This document shows positions 48,295 through 60,726 of a DNA stretch of 64,000 nt, in pieces. Numbering within the stretch: position 1 is the stretch's first letter; every line of letters starts with the position of its first letter. Under the pieces are notes generated by a model. It was not told the origin of the DNA. It was given only the letters and a program-made list of their open reading frames with translations, and ran no database searches. The DNA comes from Prostheceraeus crozeri (lineage: Eukaryota > Platyhelminthes > Polycladida > Euryleptidae): contig CAJQUW010012936.1 of NCBI GenBank assembly GCA_907163375.1, positions 124,001 through 188,000 of the forward strand. Direction: 5' to 3'. A program made the position numbers and the translations under genes.

Positions 48295-48879
48295 CCTGAA
48301 ATCCGTAGTATTCATAGACATCGCTGATTTCATGGATTTTCAAATATCTCTTGAATTAATCACTGTCTTGTTTCTGAAAATGGCATCGCTGAAGTCACTG
48401 ATGCAACTATAAAACTTAACGATCACAGATTTCATTTCCTCTTGGGGAAATGTCCTCTCAATGGCACACAATTTGTCATATTGTCTGATTAATCTTCCGC
48501 CCTCATCTTTCAGCACAGAAAGTGTTTCATTGACTGTAAATTCCTTTCATCTTACAACGGATCTGACTCATCACAGCAGTGATCTGAGAATAGTAACAAC
48601 TCTTTCTCGTGTCATAAAGGTGACCTCATTCATCTTCGTACATTCCAAGGATGACATGACAAATCTTGATCTCTTATTTCATTCTCTACAGGATTGCGTT
48701 CCGAGCACAATGCGAAATCAGAGCGATCAACAAAGCTTATGATTGACTGATAATATCGATCTGACATCCAAAATAGCATTCCTTATTTCACATTACCGAT
48801 AGCAGTGGTTACAACAGTTTTTTCAGAAAAATAGCCATCGAGGAAGAAAATTGAAGAAAAAAATTGAGTGATTCCTCGA
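48295..48879. other. stretch without supported gene
   Basis: No exon or element recognised between the hAT-like element and the LINE fragment. Confidence 0.35.
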
Positions 48880-49490
48880 AATGTGGTGGTGGTGGGATTA
48901 CCGGACCCCGTCCCGCGGACCGAGGAGGCGGGCAACCCCTTAGGGTGATACCACAGATGAAAAACAGATCTCAAGGACCCGAAGATAGCCGCTCGGGGTA
49001 GAAGAAAGGGAGGGAGAATTTTGAGCACAGTAAGTGGGGGACATCGTGATTTACACCACGAACAGGGCAGTCAGGAAAAGTCCTGTGAAGCCAAGAATTG
49101 AGAAGGATGCTGTGGCCGTTGCAACGAAGACGTGAGAGCTCACAACGGACATCGCGAGGGAGGGACAGCTCCTCAGTTGATACGTTTAGGACTTGCGAAG
49201 GAATCAAAGACGAACGAACTGAAGTCATCCAGGAATTGAACAGGGAATGACGAATGAAGGACTTCAGAGGAAGACAGTAAGGAACTGCAGAGGGGAGAGG
49301 TGTAAATTTTGGCAAGCAAATCTGAAGTATCACTGCCACTGATATTCGAGTGACCAGGAAGCCACTGCAATGACACTGAGATCGAGGAAGATCAGAGGGA
49401 TAACAAAGAGGGCCAGACAGAGTGGACAAGAGAGGCGACGGGGGTGAAGAGAGCACGGTCAGAGCCGAGAGAGAGTCGGACAAGAGCTGG
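48880..49490 (-). pseudogene. LINE RNase H domain and 3' end, minus strand
   Basis: Minus-strand frames read SDSLSALTVLSSPP (an RNase H active-site block with D), then in a shifted frame VSLQWLPGHSNISGSDTSDL (the 'W.PGH..I.GN..AD' RNase H motif) and LSLPRDVRCELSRLRCNGHS, then CPVRGV near the Cys-rich tail. Past the stop lies the GGTGGTGG-type 3' end near 48885. This is the C-terminal half of an I/Ingi-type LINE ORF2. Frameshifts make it a pseudogene. Confidence 0.75.
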
Positions 49491-49639
49491 CTGTAGCGAT
49501 TCCTCTAAATATTAATTGCTGCAGTGGAGCACAAATTTTCGGCCGAAGCCTTCGTCATGTGTGTCAGAACCTGCATGCTCGAAAGAACAGATGACATCGC
49601 TACTATAAAAACATGCGGGGCTTCATCAGCTATAGAGCT

Positions 49640-50580
49640 TACCTCATAAAGCTATAACTGTGATTCATCTAGGTCTTCAATTACAAGTGGATGCCACAAG
49701 GCACTGTAACTGGGCCTCTGCTTTTTTCTAAGGTCATCGACTCGTTCATCCACTTTGTGATAATTCGGCTTGCATTACATATGCGGATGATGAATCACGA
49801 TGACATGCTGCAAAACGAATGGCTTCAACTTGACAGTTGGGCATATTCTGTTGGTTTGTTTTTGAACTATCCGAAAAGCCGTGTGCTGAACTGTATAGCG
49901 AAAGAGAATTTGCTTTTCGACCAAATCATACCTTCTTCAAATGAGATTATTCCTACTGTCACATCGGTCAAAATTTTGGGAGTTATGTTTTCATGAAACT
50001 TGCATGTACATGTGAGTGACATTGTCGAGAGATGGTATAAGCGTTTATTAAAAATTTCCGAAGAAATGTGAAAAATTTCCTTGTTAATTTTCACTTTACT
50101 CCGGATTGAAACGTTCCAATACTGTAGGAACATAATGCAAGTTGACATGGACAAGAAGCTGAAAATCCGCATCTGCGTTTGCTACCTGTAGGATAATTAA
50201 GCTTGCGCCGAATGATCAAAAAATAGGACCGGCGGAATTCTCAAATTCCAAGAATTCCGCCGCGGTGGAAAATTCCGACGCTGTGGCAACACTGATTAAG
50301 TCATTTAAACGCTTGGTCTGAAAAAGTATTTTGATGAACAAAAGTCATTCTTAACGTTAAATGTTTGAAAGCCGTGTTCCAACCAGAAGAAAACGTTCGA
50401 TTCTGAGAGCCCCTAGATCAAAAACTGTTCGCCTCAGTAATTCTCTTATTCGCTTTGGTGGATTGGGTTGACTGACTGTTTTCTTTGTCTTTTGATATGC
50501 AGCTTAGACTTTGTACGAAGTTTTGTAATACATTCATTGCACAGCTGTGATGCAATAAACACTAATATTCTATTCTATTC
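49640..50580 (+). pseudogene. LINE reverse transcriptase fragment and 3' tail, plus strand
   Basis: The plus frame has MPQGTVTGPLLF (RT motif with QG), then in another frame TYADDESR (the catalytic YADD) near 49780-49800, then back in frame LDSWAYSVGLFLNYPKSRVL and TSVKILGVMFS. The order fits a jockey/CR1-type LINE. The frame is lost after 49996. The 3' end has a TATTCTATTCTATTCTATA tail at 50563-50583, typical of such elements. Dead copy. Confidence 0.75.
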
Positions 50581-50583
50581 TAT

Positions 50584-50954
50584 AAACCGGATACGTAACT
50601 TACTCGCAATTCATATTTTGAAGGCTTGTGTGTTAGTTTCGTGTTAGATGAAGGCAATTTGAACTGTGTCGGTGTCATATCGTGTCAAATAATGTCAGCC
50701 TCGTTCGTGTTTTAGTTAAAACACCTCGTGTCATGTTGAGGGCCAATTTCCTACCAACGTCGACTGCTGCTAGAATCTGTTTGATTGACAGGCTCGAGAG
50801 TGGGACGGACTTTTCTATCCCATTTCCATAGAATAATGCTGATACCGCCATCCCATTATGAGGTTATTAGGTGTCAAGTCAAAATGCTGCGTAAAAAACT
50901 GTCCCAGGTAAAAAGCCTCGAAACAGAATTTGAGCAACAGAAACGTTCTCAGCA
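50584..50954. other. stretch between LINE remnants, nothing seen
   Basis: No gene or element recognised. Confidence 0.35.
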
Positions 50955-51430
50955 ACATCTAGTACCTGTCATCCGTTCCTGCGCCTCCACTTCCAGAAGA
51001 TGTTGGGTAAGACGATTCCTGCTTGAGTGTGGACTTCCATTTCGGGAGATCACGGGCGTCCGCCTCCTGGTCCCCAACACGTTTGAGGTCATCTTTCACC
51101 ACTTGTTCCCAGGTCTTCTTTTGTCTTCCTGCTCCTCTTTTACCATCTACTTCCATCCACATAACTTTTCTGATCCGCTCTGTCTCATCCCTTCTTACCA
51201 CGTGGCCAAACCAACGCAGTCTTTGCCTTCTCGCGATGTCTGTGATGTTCTCAAGACTCATTGCTTTTCTGATGCTGTCATTCGATTTCCTGTCCGATAG
51301 TCTGACACCACACATCCACCTTAGCATTCGCATCTCCACACGCTCAAGCATCTTCTCATGGGATGAAAGCAACGGCCATGACTCGCAACCATAAAGCATG
51401 GCCTGCCGCACACAGGCTCCATATACGCGA
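50955..51430 (-). pseudogene. RTE-like LINE C-terminal fragment, minus strand
   Basis: Minus-strand frame of about 150 codons: LYGCESWPL, RVEMRMLRWMCGVRLSDR, ARRQRLRWFGHVVRRD and GAGRQKKTWEQVVKDDLKRV. This 'YG.E.W, RMLRWM.GV...D, RLRW.GHV.R, GR.KKTW...' order is the hallmark C-terminal end of RTE/L1-like endonuclease-reverse transcriptases. It is open but has no reverse transcriptase core. The more GC-rich stretch fits a fairly recent insertion. Confidence 0.8.
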
Positions 51431-52815
51431 CCTAGGCTCTCAAAGATGGCCCTTTAGACGTCAGGAAGGATCGCAGATCATGGAATTTACACCACTCACC
51501 AGCTATGTTTCAGAGAAATTAAGTAGGAGACTCAACAGCCTCTGACAGTTCGAAAGGCCAAACTCCACGAACTGTCAGCAGTTACTGATTTTCCGGCTAG
51601 AACGTTAGCAGGAGCATAGATTTTAGATGTTGCTGAGAACGCTTCTGTTGTAGGACAATTCCACGGAAAAGCGGACATTGAGGTCAGAAATTATATTTAG
51701 CCCCAGATATCGTACTGTTTTTCGTACTAGGTTTTTCTTCTTCAGAATACTCCCAGACACATCAAAAATGCACTGATTCCTGTATAATACACTTGTTTTC
51801 ATGGTTTTTCGCAGTATTCGTCAAAAACACCATTTTGTTCAGAAAAATACCGAATATTATGGACACCGAATTTCAAGTGCTTCTCTGTCACTACTGCATG
51901 CATCTATCTATTGCAGTTTCAATAAAATTTCATTTGGAAGATTATAGTTCTGTTAATTAAGGATTCACGGGGAATATGTAGCAAATAAAGTCTTTGAGAG
52001 AGTGGATAAATCCGTCACGTACGACCTGTTTTTGTGATGTCCAATACGACATGGTGAACTTTGATCTATAGAAACAAAACAAGAGGTAATATGAAAATTC
52101 CTATTAAGGTTTTGTATTGTCATTTATATGAGAAATATCTTTCTGTAATATAGTTCTAATAGCTTTAATCAAATCACAGAATTCTGATGAAAAGTACAAT
52201 GAAAATAATACTATATCCACATCTTGTCCCGTACGACATGAAACAAATGACCAAATACAAATATACTAATAAAAGCAACATTAACCAACGACTGTTACAT
52301 GTAATTACGCCATTAAACTACAATGAACGTTAGATAAAATTAATTTTCTAGTAATGATCTACTCGCCAATGATAAAACAGCAATATGAATGTCCCGTGCG
52401 ACACGGCATGGAATTGCTCTGTATTACGGCTTACTATTCAGGGACATCATGGCTTGAGAGCTAAGAGTAATCGAACAGCTTGAACGATTGGTGTACGCTG
52501 AACGTCTTTGTATAGAAAGTTAGTACAACATAAGTTGACTCAGAAATTATGCAAGGGGCTTGCCTACATGTCTATGCTTATGGTGCAATAGTTTCAGGCT
52601 ACAATTGTTGTTGGGAAGGATTCGAGCACAAGAATTCTCCTGCCAGAACGAAGGTTCAAAAGGATCGCTGAGAGAAAAGGTGAAAATTTCGTACCAAGAA
52701 AGAAAATTGTATATCAACATCATGAATAATCTCGGCTCGTGTGTAGAACAACTAGATGGGGTTCTACTGTTTTGAAAGCATCACTCTTGATTAAGTACCT
52801 GAAGAGAGTGACAAC
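51431..52815. other. stretch without supported gene
   Basis: AT-rich, with no exon or repeat recognised apart from the approach to the SINE array. Confidence 0.35.
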
Positions 52816-52819
52816 TATT

Positions 52820-54271
52820 AAGTGAATACAAGACACCAACACCCTTGGTTCCCCGACTGCACTCGCCTGACCAAGGAATCGAACCGAAGTCCGTGGCGGA
52901 GACGAGCTCGCACCTTCTTCACTACACCACGTCGACTGCACTCACCTGACCTAGGAATCGAGCCGAAGTCCGTGGCGGAGACGAGCTCGCACCTTCTTCA
53001 CTACACCACGTCGACTGCACTCACCTGACCTAGGAATCGAGACGAAGTCCGTGGCGGAGACGAGCTCGCACCTTCTTCACTACACCACGTCGACTGCACT
53101 CACCTGACCTAGGAATCGAACCGAAGTCCGTGGCGGAGACGAGCTCGCACCTTCTTCACTAGGCCACGCCGACCGCACTCCCCTGACCACGAATTCAATC
53201 GAAGTCCGTGGCGGAGACGATCTCGCACCTTCTTCACTACACCACGTCGACTGCACTCGCCTGACCTAGGAATCGAACCGAAGTCCGCGGTGGAGACGAG
53301 CTCGCACCTTCTTCACTAGGCCACGCCGACCGCACTCACCTGACCTAGGAATCGAACCGAAGTCCGCGGTGGAGACGAGCTCGCACCTTCTTCACTAGGC
53401 CACGCCGACCGCACTCACCTGACCTAGGAATCGAACCGAAGTCCGCGGTGGAGACGAGCTCGCACCTTCTTCACTAGGCCACGCCGACCGCACTCACCTG
53501 ACCCAGGAATCGAACCGAAGTCGATGGTGGAGACGAGCTCGCACCTTCTTCACTAGGCCACGCCGACCGCACTCACCTGACCTAGGAATCGAACCGAAGT
53601 CCGTGGTGGAGACGAGCTCGCACCTTCTTCACTAGGCCACGCCGACCGCACTCACCTGACCTAGGAATCGAACCGAAGTCCGCGGTGGAGACGAGCTCGC
53701 ACCTTCTTCACTAGGCCACGCCGACCGCACTCACCTGACCAAGGAATCGAACCGAAGTCCGCGGTGGAGACGAGCTCGCACCTTCTTCACTAGGCCACGC
53801 TGACCGCACTCACCTGACCTAGGAATCGAACCGAAGTCCGCGGTGGAGACGAGCTCGCACCTTCTTCACTAGGCCACGCCGACCGCACTCACCTGACCAA
53901 GGAATCGAACCGAAGTCCGTGGTGGAGACGAGCTCGCACCTTCTTCACTAGGCCACGCCGACCGCACTCACCTGACCTAGGAATCGAACCGAAGTCCGCG
54001 GTGGAGACGAGCTCGCACCTTCTTCACTAGGCCACGCCGACTGCACTCACCTGACCTAGGAATCGAACCGAAGTCCGTGGTGGAGACGAGCTCGCACCTT
54101 CTTCACTAAGCCACGCCGACCGCACTCACCTGACCTAGGAATCGAACCGAAGTCCGTGGTGGAGACGAGCTCGCACCTTCTTCACTAGGCCACGCCGACC
54201 GCACTCACCTGACCTAGGAATCGAACCGAAGTCCGCGGTGGAGACGAGCTCGCACCTTCTTCACTAGGCCA
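52820..54271 (-). repeat. tandem array of 18 tRNA-derived SINE heads, 79-bp unit
   Basis: Eighteen units spaced exactly 79 bp (one pair differs by a base), anchors from 52875 to 54217. On the minus strand each unit carries an A-box-like GTGGCCTAGTGAAGAAGG and a perfect B box GGTTCGATTCC about 27 bases on. The minus-sense 3' end (52820-52872) is the SINE body, with GGTGTTGGTGTCTT and a T-rich tail. The first four units and one later unit carry the CTACACCACGTCGACTGCAC variant; the rest carry CTAGGCCACGCCGACCGCAC. The array is therefore a SINE whose tRNA-like promoter head has been multiplied in tandem. Confidence 0.9.
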
Positions 54272-54477
54272 GGCTGAAAGAAATCTTTAGATATTCAACG
54301 TACTAGGACAAACCTTTGTTGTCAATATGTTGTGTGACGCAGTGGAATGACATGCTGATATGTTGTCTCGCTGCAATATGAATGCTGACAGCATTCTGTC
54401 AATAATAATAGGAACCTAAGCTGTCGATATCACTTGGAGATGACTTTTATCTTCACTCGCATTCATTTTGAACCGTC

Positions 54478-54592
54478 AGCGTGGCCTAGTGAAGAAGATG
54501 CGAGCTCGTCTCCACCGCGGACTTCGGTTCGATTCCTCGTTTAGGCGAGTGCGGTCCGGGAATCAAGGGTGCTGGTGTCTTTTATTGTCTTA
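54478..54592 (+). mobile_element. single-head SINE of the array family, plus strand
   Basis: One head with A-box-like GTGGCCTAGTGAAGAAG and B box GGTTCGATTCC at 54526-54536, followed by the same body (GGCGAGTGCGGTC, AATCAAGGGTGCTGGTGTCT) and a TTTTATTGTC tail. It lies in opposite orientation to the tandem array 200 bp away. Flanking sequences after both (54288-54325 and 54604-54645) are similar. Confidence 0.8.
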
Positions 54593-54722
54593 CTGGGTGT
54601 CCTTCTCTTCAGATATTCAATATATTGCGACAGACCTTTGTTGTAAAACGTCTATCTTCTGATTCATAAATCAAACGACGGCTATCGATGAATTGCAAAC
54701 TTTCTGACCATGTCTGCCTCAC

Positions 54723-54800
54723 CTGCATTGTATAAGGATCCATGACAAGAGCAAGAAAAACAAGGGGCTTCTGCGCCACTCGATTTCATAACACAAACAT
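54723..54800 (-). CDS. candidate upstream exon of the host gene
   Basis: A 78-bp segment between a good acceptor (CTTTTGGTTTCAG) and donor (GCAG|GTGAGG). In the phase 1 to 1 frame it reads VCVMKSSGAEAPCFSCSCHG followed by SLYNA. It cannot join directly to the exon at 40446, which begins in phase 0, so a further exon would be needed in between. It may belong to this gene or be coincidence. Confidence 0.35.
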
Positions 54801-56426
54801 CTGAAACCAAAAGGAAAGTCGTTGAGGACATGAATCTTAACTTCATCATTCTTGAAAAACACATGCAGAATCATACAGGGTGTTTCATTTTTCTGAGCCA
54901 CTGTTTGAACACCCTCACCTAAGCTTTCTCTTTGTCTACTGAGATAACAACACTAAAGCTTTAACGTCATTACCCCCCCCCCCGATACTGGAGGCTTGGA
55001 CGGTGCTGACATAGTCAGACTTTTCCGGAGCGTTGTAGTGCCTGCCGACTATGAGAAAATGTGCAGGGTGTAAACATATAATCAAACATACAAGTCAACA
55101 CGACAAAGCTGTAATGCGCAATATTGATTTAGTAATTCAAAGAAAGAAGGAAGAGCATTCGAACATCCATATTCTTGCCATTGGCAAAATAGTCAAAAAA
55201 TACAAACTAAGTATTGAAGCGTCTATGAATCATCACCAAAATGACAAATATATCTCGTGAGGAAAATCCCCCGATTTCATGATTTGCAAAAACCCACAGG
55301 ATCCTGGGATTGCAATCCCTAAGTCTGACACTTGCTTATAGCTTAAATGAAATGTCCTAAGCATTTATATGTAAGTATTACTATAAGATTTATACTGAAT
55401 AAGTAATAAGTGTATATTTCTGAAGTCATAAATGCACAAAACGCATTTTGCTGCTGCACAAATGTATGTATACTCATATTTTTGGATTTAAAAATGCACA
55501 AAATCCGGGCTTTGGTTATGACTTTAAACATCACTGAAGTCTAGCTATGCTGGATTTCTGATATTGATAAAGGCGTGTCGAGCCGATTTTTTGTCAATTT
55601 GTATTGCTTTGTTATTATCATGAAGAGCATCTTAACGAGGCAATTAAAACTCTTGAAGAAAAATACATTTTGAGTGACAACGTAGGTGCTGAGTTTATAT
55701 ATCTTACTTTCAATTCTGCATCACAATTCCCACTGACTTCAAAGTAGCTTTCATAATAAAAAAGCTTTGAGCAATGAAGACGCTTAAGAAATCAAGGAAG
55801 TACATCATTATGCTGAGAATCTGCAAGACATCGCTCGTTGTCATTTGTTCAAACTTGAAAGCACCAGACTGAAATAATAGCTGCTACATTTTTACTACAC
55901 TGAAGAAACAATCCCTTGACGACAATTCTGTTGACACCAAATACTCTCGATCAATACTATCATTCAAAGTAATCGTTGCACACTTCCAAACACTGCTTTG
56001 TCAAATTTCATGAGTTATTGAAATTCTAACAATCCCCGTCTACTGAGCTCTCGTTAAAAATAGGAATAACTCATCCTGCTATTCACTGTTCCAGCTCTAG
56101 TTGCTTGATTTATTCCCCATTGCATGTCACGTGATAGCTCTAAATCTTAATGACGTCACGATAGCTATGATCCCCCGATTTCGTGTGCAAGTTTCATAGA
56201 CATAGAAATATCATGAAAAGTTCTCGTTAAGTTGAACTCAAGCAACAAGATCCTGACGTCCTTGTGCTTGATGATACAATATAATATTTGCGTCAGAGAG
56301 AGAATATAATTCTCGCTTCAGTAGTTTGTTGCAATTTTTAGGTGTGCGCTCTTATTCATCTGCTATGTGGTACATTGAAAACAGTGACATTATTCAAGGG
56401 GAATGTACAGAGCTGATTATCAAGAC
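54801..56426. other. stretch without supported gene
   Basis: A poly-C run lies near 54976-54985, and a GGTGCTGACATAGTCAGAC block resembles the reverse complement of 33430-33460. No exon recognised. Confidence 0.35.
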
Positions 56427-56895
56427 GGGCGAAAAAATAACCTGCGGATACTATAATGATTTATTATGATCACCACTATTTCGTCTTGCGGCTTTGTCAA
56501 GGTTACAATAAGTAAAGCAGATCAACAACATCTCTCACAGAATAACCTGACTTTGACAGACTCATCCCAATTGTTAGCAGCCTATTTCATGGACAATACT
56601 GCATCGTAGATTGAATAATACTCAAAAGAGACTCACGTTAGAAGCTATGTACATTCGACAACATGCAGGGTCGCTAATGAACGGATTTCAAGATCTAAAT
56701 ATAAACACTGTCATGTAACGAGTTCATCCAAGTTAATGTTTCTCCTTTAATTGTACTCAAAGATTGTTTTAATAGACCCACCTTTTACCACTATCTGCTT
56801 TACTTATTGTAACCTTGACAAAGCCGCAAGGCGGAATATTAGTTATCATAATGAATCATTTTAGAATCTGCACAAGGTTATTTTCTCATCACGCT
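56427..56895. repeat. foldback MITE, arms of about 110 bp
   Basis: 56427-56545 is an imperfect reverse complement of 56785-56895. The inner 40 bases around CTTGTCAAGGTTACAATAAG match almost perfectly; the outer parts have more mismatches. The loop is about 240 bp. No target duplication was found. Confidence 0.7.
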
Positions 56896-59480
56896 TCCAT
56901 TCCGGATGAGGATCACCTGATTTATTTGGAATAAAGACGGACCATCTGAATAATGTCAAAATTCAATCGATGCTCATGCCTTCCGATCTTGTCACACATT
57001 AGCGGTCTGCATACCATTCGAGAGTTAAGGTTCTCAGCTTTCAAATTAACAATAACACACATCTACATAGGTATCTGCTCTCTTTGGAGAGACTTTCCTC
57101 ATCGGACATTGGATTTGGTCGGTCTGGCCCACCCACTTGGTATCGGCTACGAGATGGGAGCTGATACCCTACTTTTAGCAGCCGCACGGTTCCTCCCTGA
57201 TGACTCCATGCCTTCTCGTTCTTCACTAATTTTCGAAGAAAACATCTTTTACAAGCTTCCTAGAATCAATTATTAAACTCATGTTTTCTTCAGTTTCTCT
57301 GATATCGATGACTGTGATATACACATACAGTACTCATCCCGAGTTGGAATCTACAGAAATTTTTTTAACTTAATGGTTCTGTAGAATCAGCACAGATTCG
57401 AACTTTTGAATCTTTATGGCCTAACCACTGTCAGCATCGCGCATAACTCACTAACACATGAACTGTCCATAATCACCACGAAACGCAGAATTTTTGCACA
57501 ACGATATTACTCGTTTACCTGCACTGCAAGTTGGGGAGAATAGAGTCAATTTATAAGGGTTTCATGGGCCCTTGTTCTCTAATGTAATGTTGTGATTTTG
57601 TAATCAAGCCAGTTAGATGACCACACATGGTGGCCATTCGCCTATGCAATAAATCAGCAACTGACTTTTATTATTAATTTGCATTTTAATGGTGACCCTA
57701 TTCATCCCAAGCTTTGGGTTGAATAGTATCACGTCATTGAATTGCATTTCTGATTCCATATAACATTTCTATTTGTTGAACAGGGTCACTATTATTGACA
57801 AATTACGTTAATAATTTAGTTATGTTGTATTATCCGTTAAAAAGTCTGTGGCCCATTAAACTTTAATCCCAAAACAAAGCATAACAAAGTAAAATTCAAG
57901 CATAACAAAACACATCGCTGTTTTGGAAACCTATGAAATATCGAAGTTTTCAAAATTTTAAAAAATCTTTTTTTCAATGGCATTTGATTTCTCACAAGTT
58001 GATATTTTGAGGTTCTTATCATTGTTGCCATACTTGGATAGGCAAAATTTGAAAAAGTTCATGATCCGATTAAAAAATATATTTCACACATATCAAACTA
58101 ACGAATCAACTTAATCTCCACATTTAAGGCAAAACCGCTTTAACGCTTTAGAGAATAATACTTCGAAAAGCAATCAGAGTTAAAGCTTTGAAACAACTAA
58201 CAGTCACCATTCATTTCTATTGACTTTACTCCTATTCATTAACTCATAATTTCAATTTTCATGCACTTCCTACAACTGAGTGGCGAAGTAGGCCTACATG
58301 TTCGGGGTACCGTAGCGGTAACTGAAACTATCGCTTTGTGAAGCTTCTTGTCATCATTGATGTGTTGCGAAGCGCACACCGAACAGCATTCAACTCGACA
58401 CTGTGCTATCACGCGACACGAATCAATCAATTCAAGTGGCCAATAATAACGAAACGAAAGTGACCCTATTAACCCCAACTAACGGTAATTCTTTCATATC
58501 AGCAAATCCTGTTATATCTTCATGATAGAAGCACGCGCAAACAAGAGTTTCCCGAGTAAAGCTTTTAGGATGAGATTCAGTACTGCATCTCTCAGACTGA
58601 TAGATGCTATTTTATAATAATGCTCTAACTGCTGATAAATCTCACTTCGTTGAAGTGTGCAAATATCTTTCAGCTATTGTCGCTTCGTTCACCGACGAGG
58701 CGAGGCGATAATGACTCACCTAATTGCAAGAAATTTCGTCGCCATAATAATCCGCAAATATCCGAGGATAATCCATAGATATCTACTAAGAAATTACGTG
58801 GATAGGAGATATACACTGCGAATTCCTAGATCAATAATGGGAGTGATCTTTAAGCGTTCCTCTAATCACGAATTGTTTCTTTATTTAGAAACTCAGATTA
58901 CTGTTTGAGAGTACGTAATGGCTTCCTTTCTAAAGCCGATCTAGTGATCCCTGCAAATTGATTCACACCACACAATCAGCTGTTGTAGAAACCTAACCAC
59001 ATTCAACAATATTGAGCAAACAGCCATTGATCAAACAGATTTGCAATTCAAATGTGAAAACATCTAGTCGACACACATAAACGAATATGCAGAGCTCATC
59101 TCCGCAATGTTTATCCATCATAAAAGGATATTTTCATAAATTGATAAATATCAAAACCTCATCTGTATTGATTCTTTGTCCCGCCAAAATAGTATCATGT
59201 GACGGTTTTTGTGAATTTCCCAGCTAATTGCCATCGTTGACTCTCAAAGGGAAACTTCCATGTTTGCTACTTGGAAGATATCTTTGTATATTTAGATATC
59301 TTTGTAGTCCATGGCTCTCCACACAAAAAACATTAGTTTTTGATCACAGAAAATGTCTATGTTTTGTTAACCTGCTCCGGAAATCAACCGAAACGTTACA
59401 TAGTAGAGATACATTATTAGATATCTGTCATAGTTTATTAAGTAATGGATAGAAGATGACTAAGCGACTCTCAGGAATAT
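56896..59480. other. stretch without supported gene
   Basis: A 107-codon plus-strand frame (56953-57276) and a 79-codon minus-strand frame (58478-58239) show no recognisable motif. No splice-phase match to the host gene was found. Confidence 0.35.
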
Positions 59481-60016
59481 AAAGTAAACCAGATTATTAC
59501 ATAGTTGCAGAATCACATTCAGAATACCTTCCATATTTGATAGAATATGTTCCCAGGGAAAATATTGCTGTAGAGAGATATTCTATCGCAGATATCTATG
59601 ACCCTAATAATCTTGCATACTTTATAGCGGATAGAGGATAGCTATACGATTCTATGACATAGCTCGTGAAACTATTTGATATATTCCTAGGGATTCATCA
59701 AATAACTTCCCTCTCTTCATCCCAGAGAATCGCATAGCCATCCTCTATCCATTACATAGAGAGGGAAGTTAATTGATAACTCCCAAGGGTTATCGCACGA
59801 GGGATTTATCAAATAATTTCACAAGCTATGTCCTGGAGAATCGTATAGCCATCCTTTATCCGTTCTAAGGCATGCCAGATTATTAGCTATACAGTAGGAC
59901 TATACAGATCTGCGATAGAATCCCTCTCTACTGACTTTTCCCTGGTAATCACTTCTATCAAAGAAAGGATTCCGAATACGATTCTGCAACTATGTACTAA
60001 TCCGGTGTACTTTCAA
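59481..60016. repeat. long inverted repeat (foldback element) of about 535 bp
   Basis: The left end AAAGTAAACCAGATTATTAC at 59481 matches the reverse complement of the right end with few changes. The arms (about 59481-59770 and 59780-60016) pair over most of their length, including the GCCATCCTYTATCC blocks. Almost the whole element is palindromic. No coding capacity. Confidence 0.75.
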
Positions 60017-60726
60017 GCAAAATACACTGATGCCTGTAGAACAGCGGGTTTAGTGATATTTTATTAAAATGCCCGAGGGTTAATTTTCCAGTGCCATGGA
60101 GTGCGGTTTTGCATGAAAGATCCACTTCTGTGAGATTAATGACTTCAGCAAATATCAATATCTTCCTTCAACAGTATGAATTTGCGACGGCTTCATCTCT
60201 ATGAGGATTGGTAAACACGGACGCGCAATGACGGCAAGGAATATCTCTGGATTTAACGCAATACTTGAAGAGCTACAATCACATTATGAGATAGTATGCC
60301 ACTAGTTATATTTAAAAACAAATATTTTGTGCCTTTTCTGCGCATTTAAACCACCACTCTATCTCGCAATGCATTTTTTGCTATCTAGAATTCCTGAAAA
60401 ATTTCGTATTAAGTCCCTTAATTCGTCTCTTCTGCGCAATGGACAAACGGGGATTTGCTATATTTGATGGAATTAGGAGGACAATTATCTGGTTAACTGC
60501 CCCAAGGGCATAGTTTATAACGGTGAACACTTGTTGGAGATAACCTGTTGAAGTAGAGCTTTTGCGCAGATGAAAAGCATCCTCAAATGCCGAGGATATT
60601 TCAGATGAAACTGCACCAGCTAGTCAATAAGACAGCGAGCAGGGCCCGTCCTCAAAATGTCTCAATCTTATATAAGCATAAACACGCATTAAAAATCATC
60701 TACATTTGAGCGAATCTTCAAATACC
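60017..60726. other. stretch without supported gene
   Basis: No gene or element recognised between the foldback and the repeat copy. Confidence 0.35.

Noticed and set aside
51023..51394. Plus-strand frame of 123 codons
   Set aside because: It is antisense to the RTE-like LINE fragment.
52820..54271. CRISPR array
   Set aside because: Units are contiguous without distinct spacers and the context is eukaryotic; tRNA-like boxes explain the repeats.
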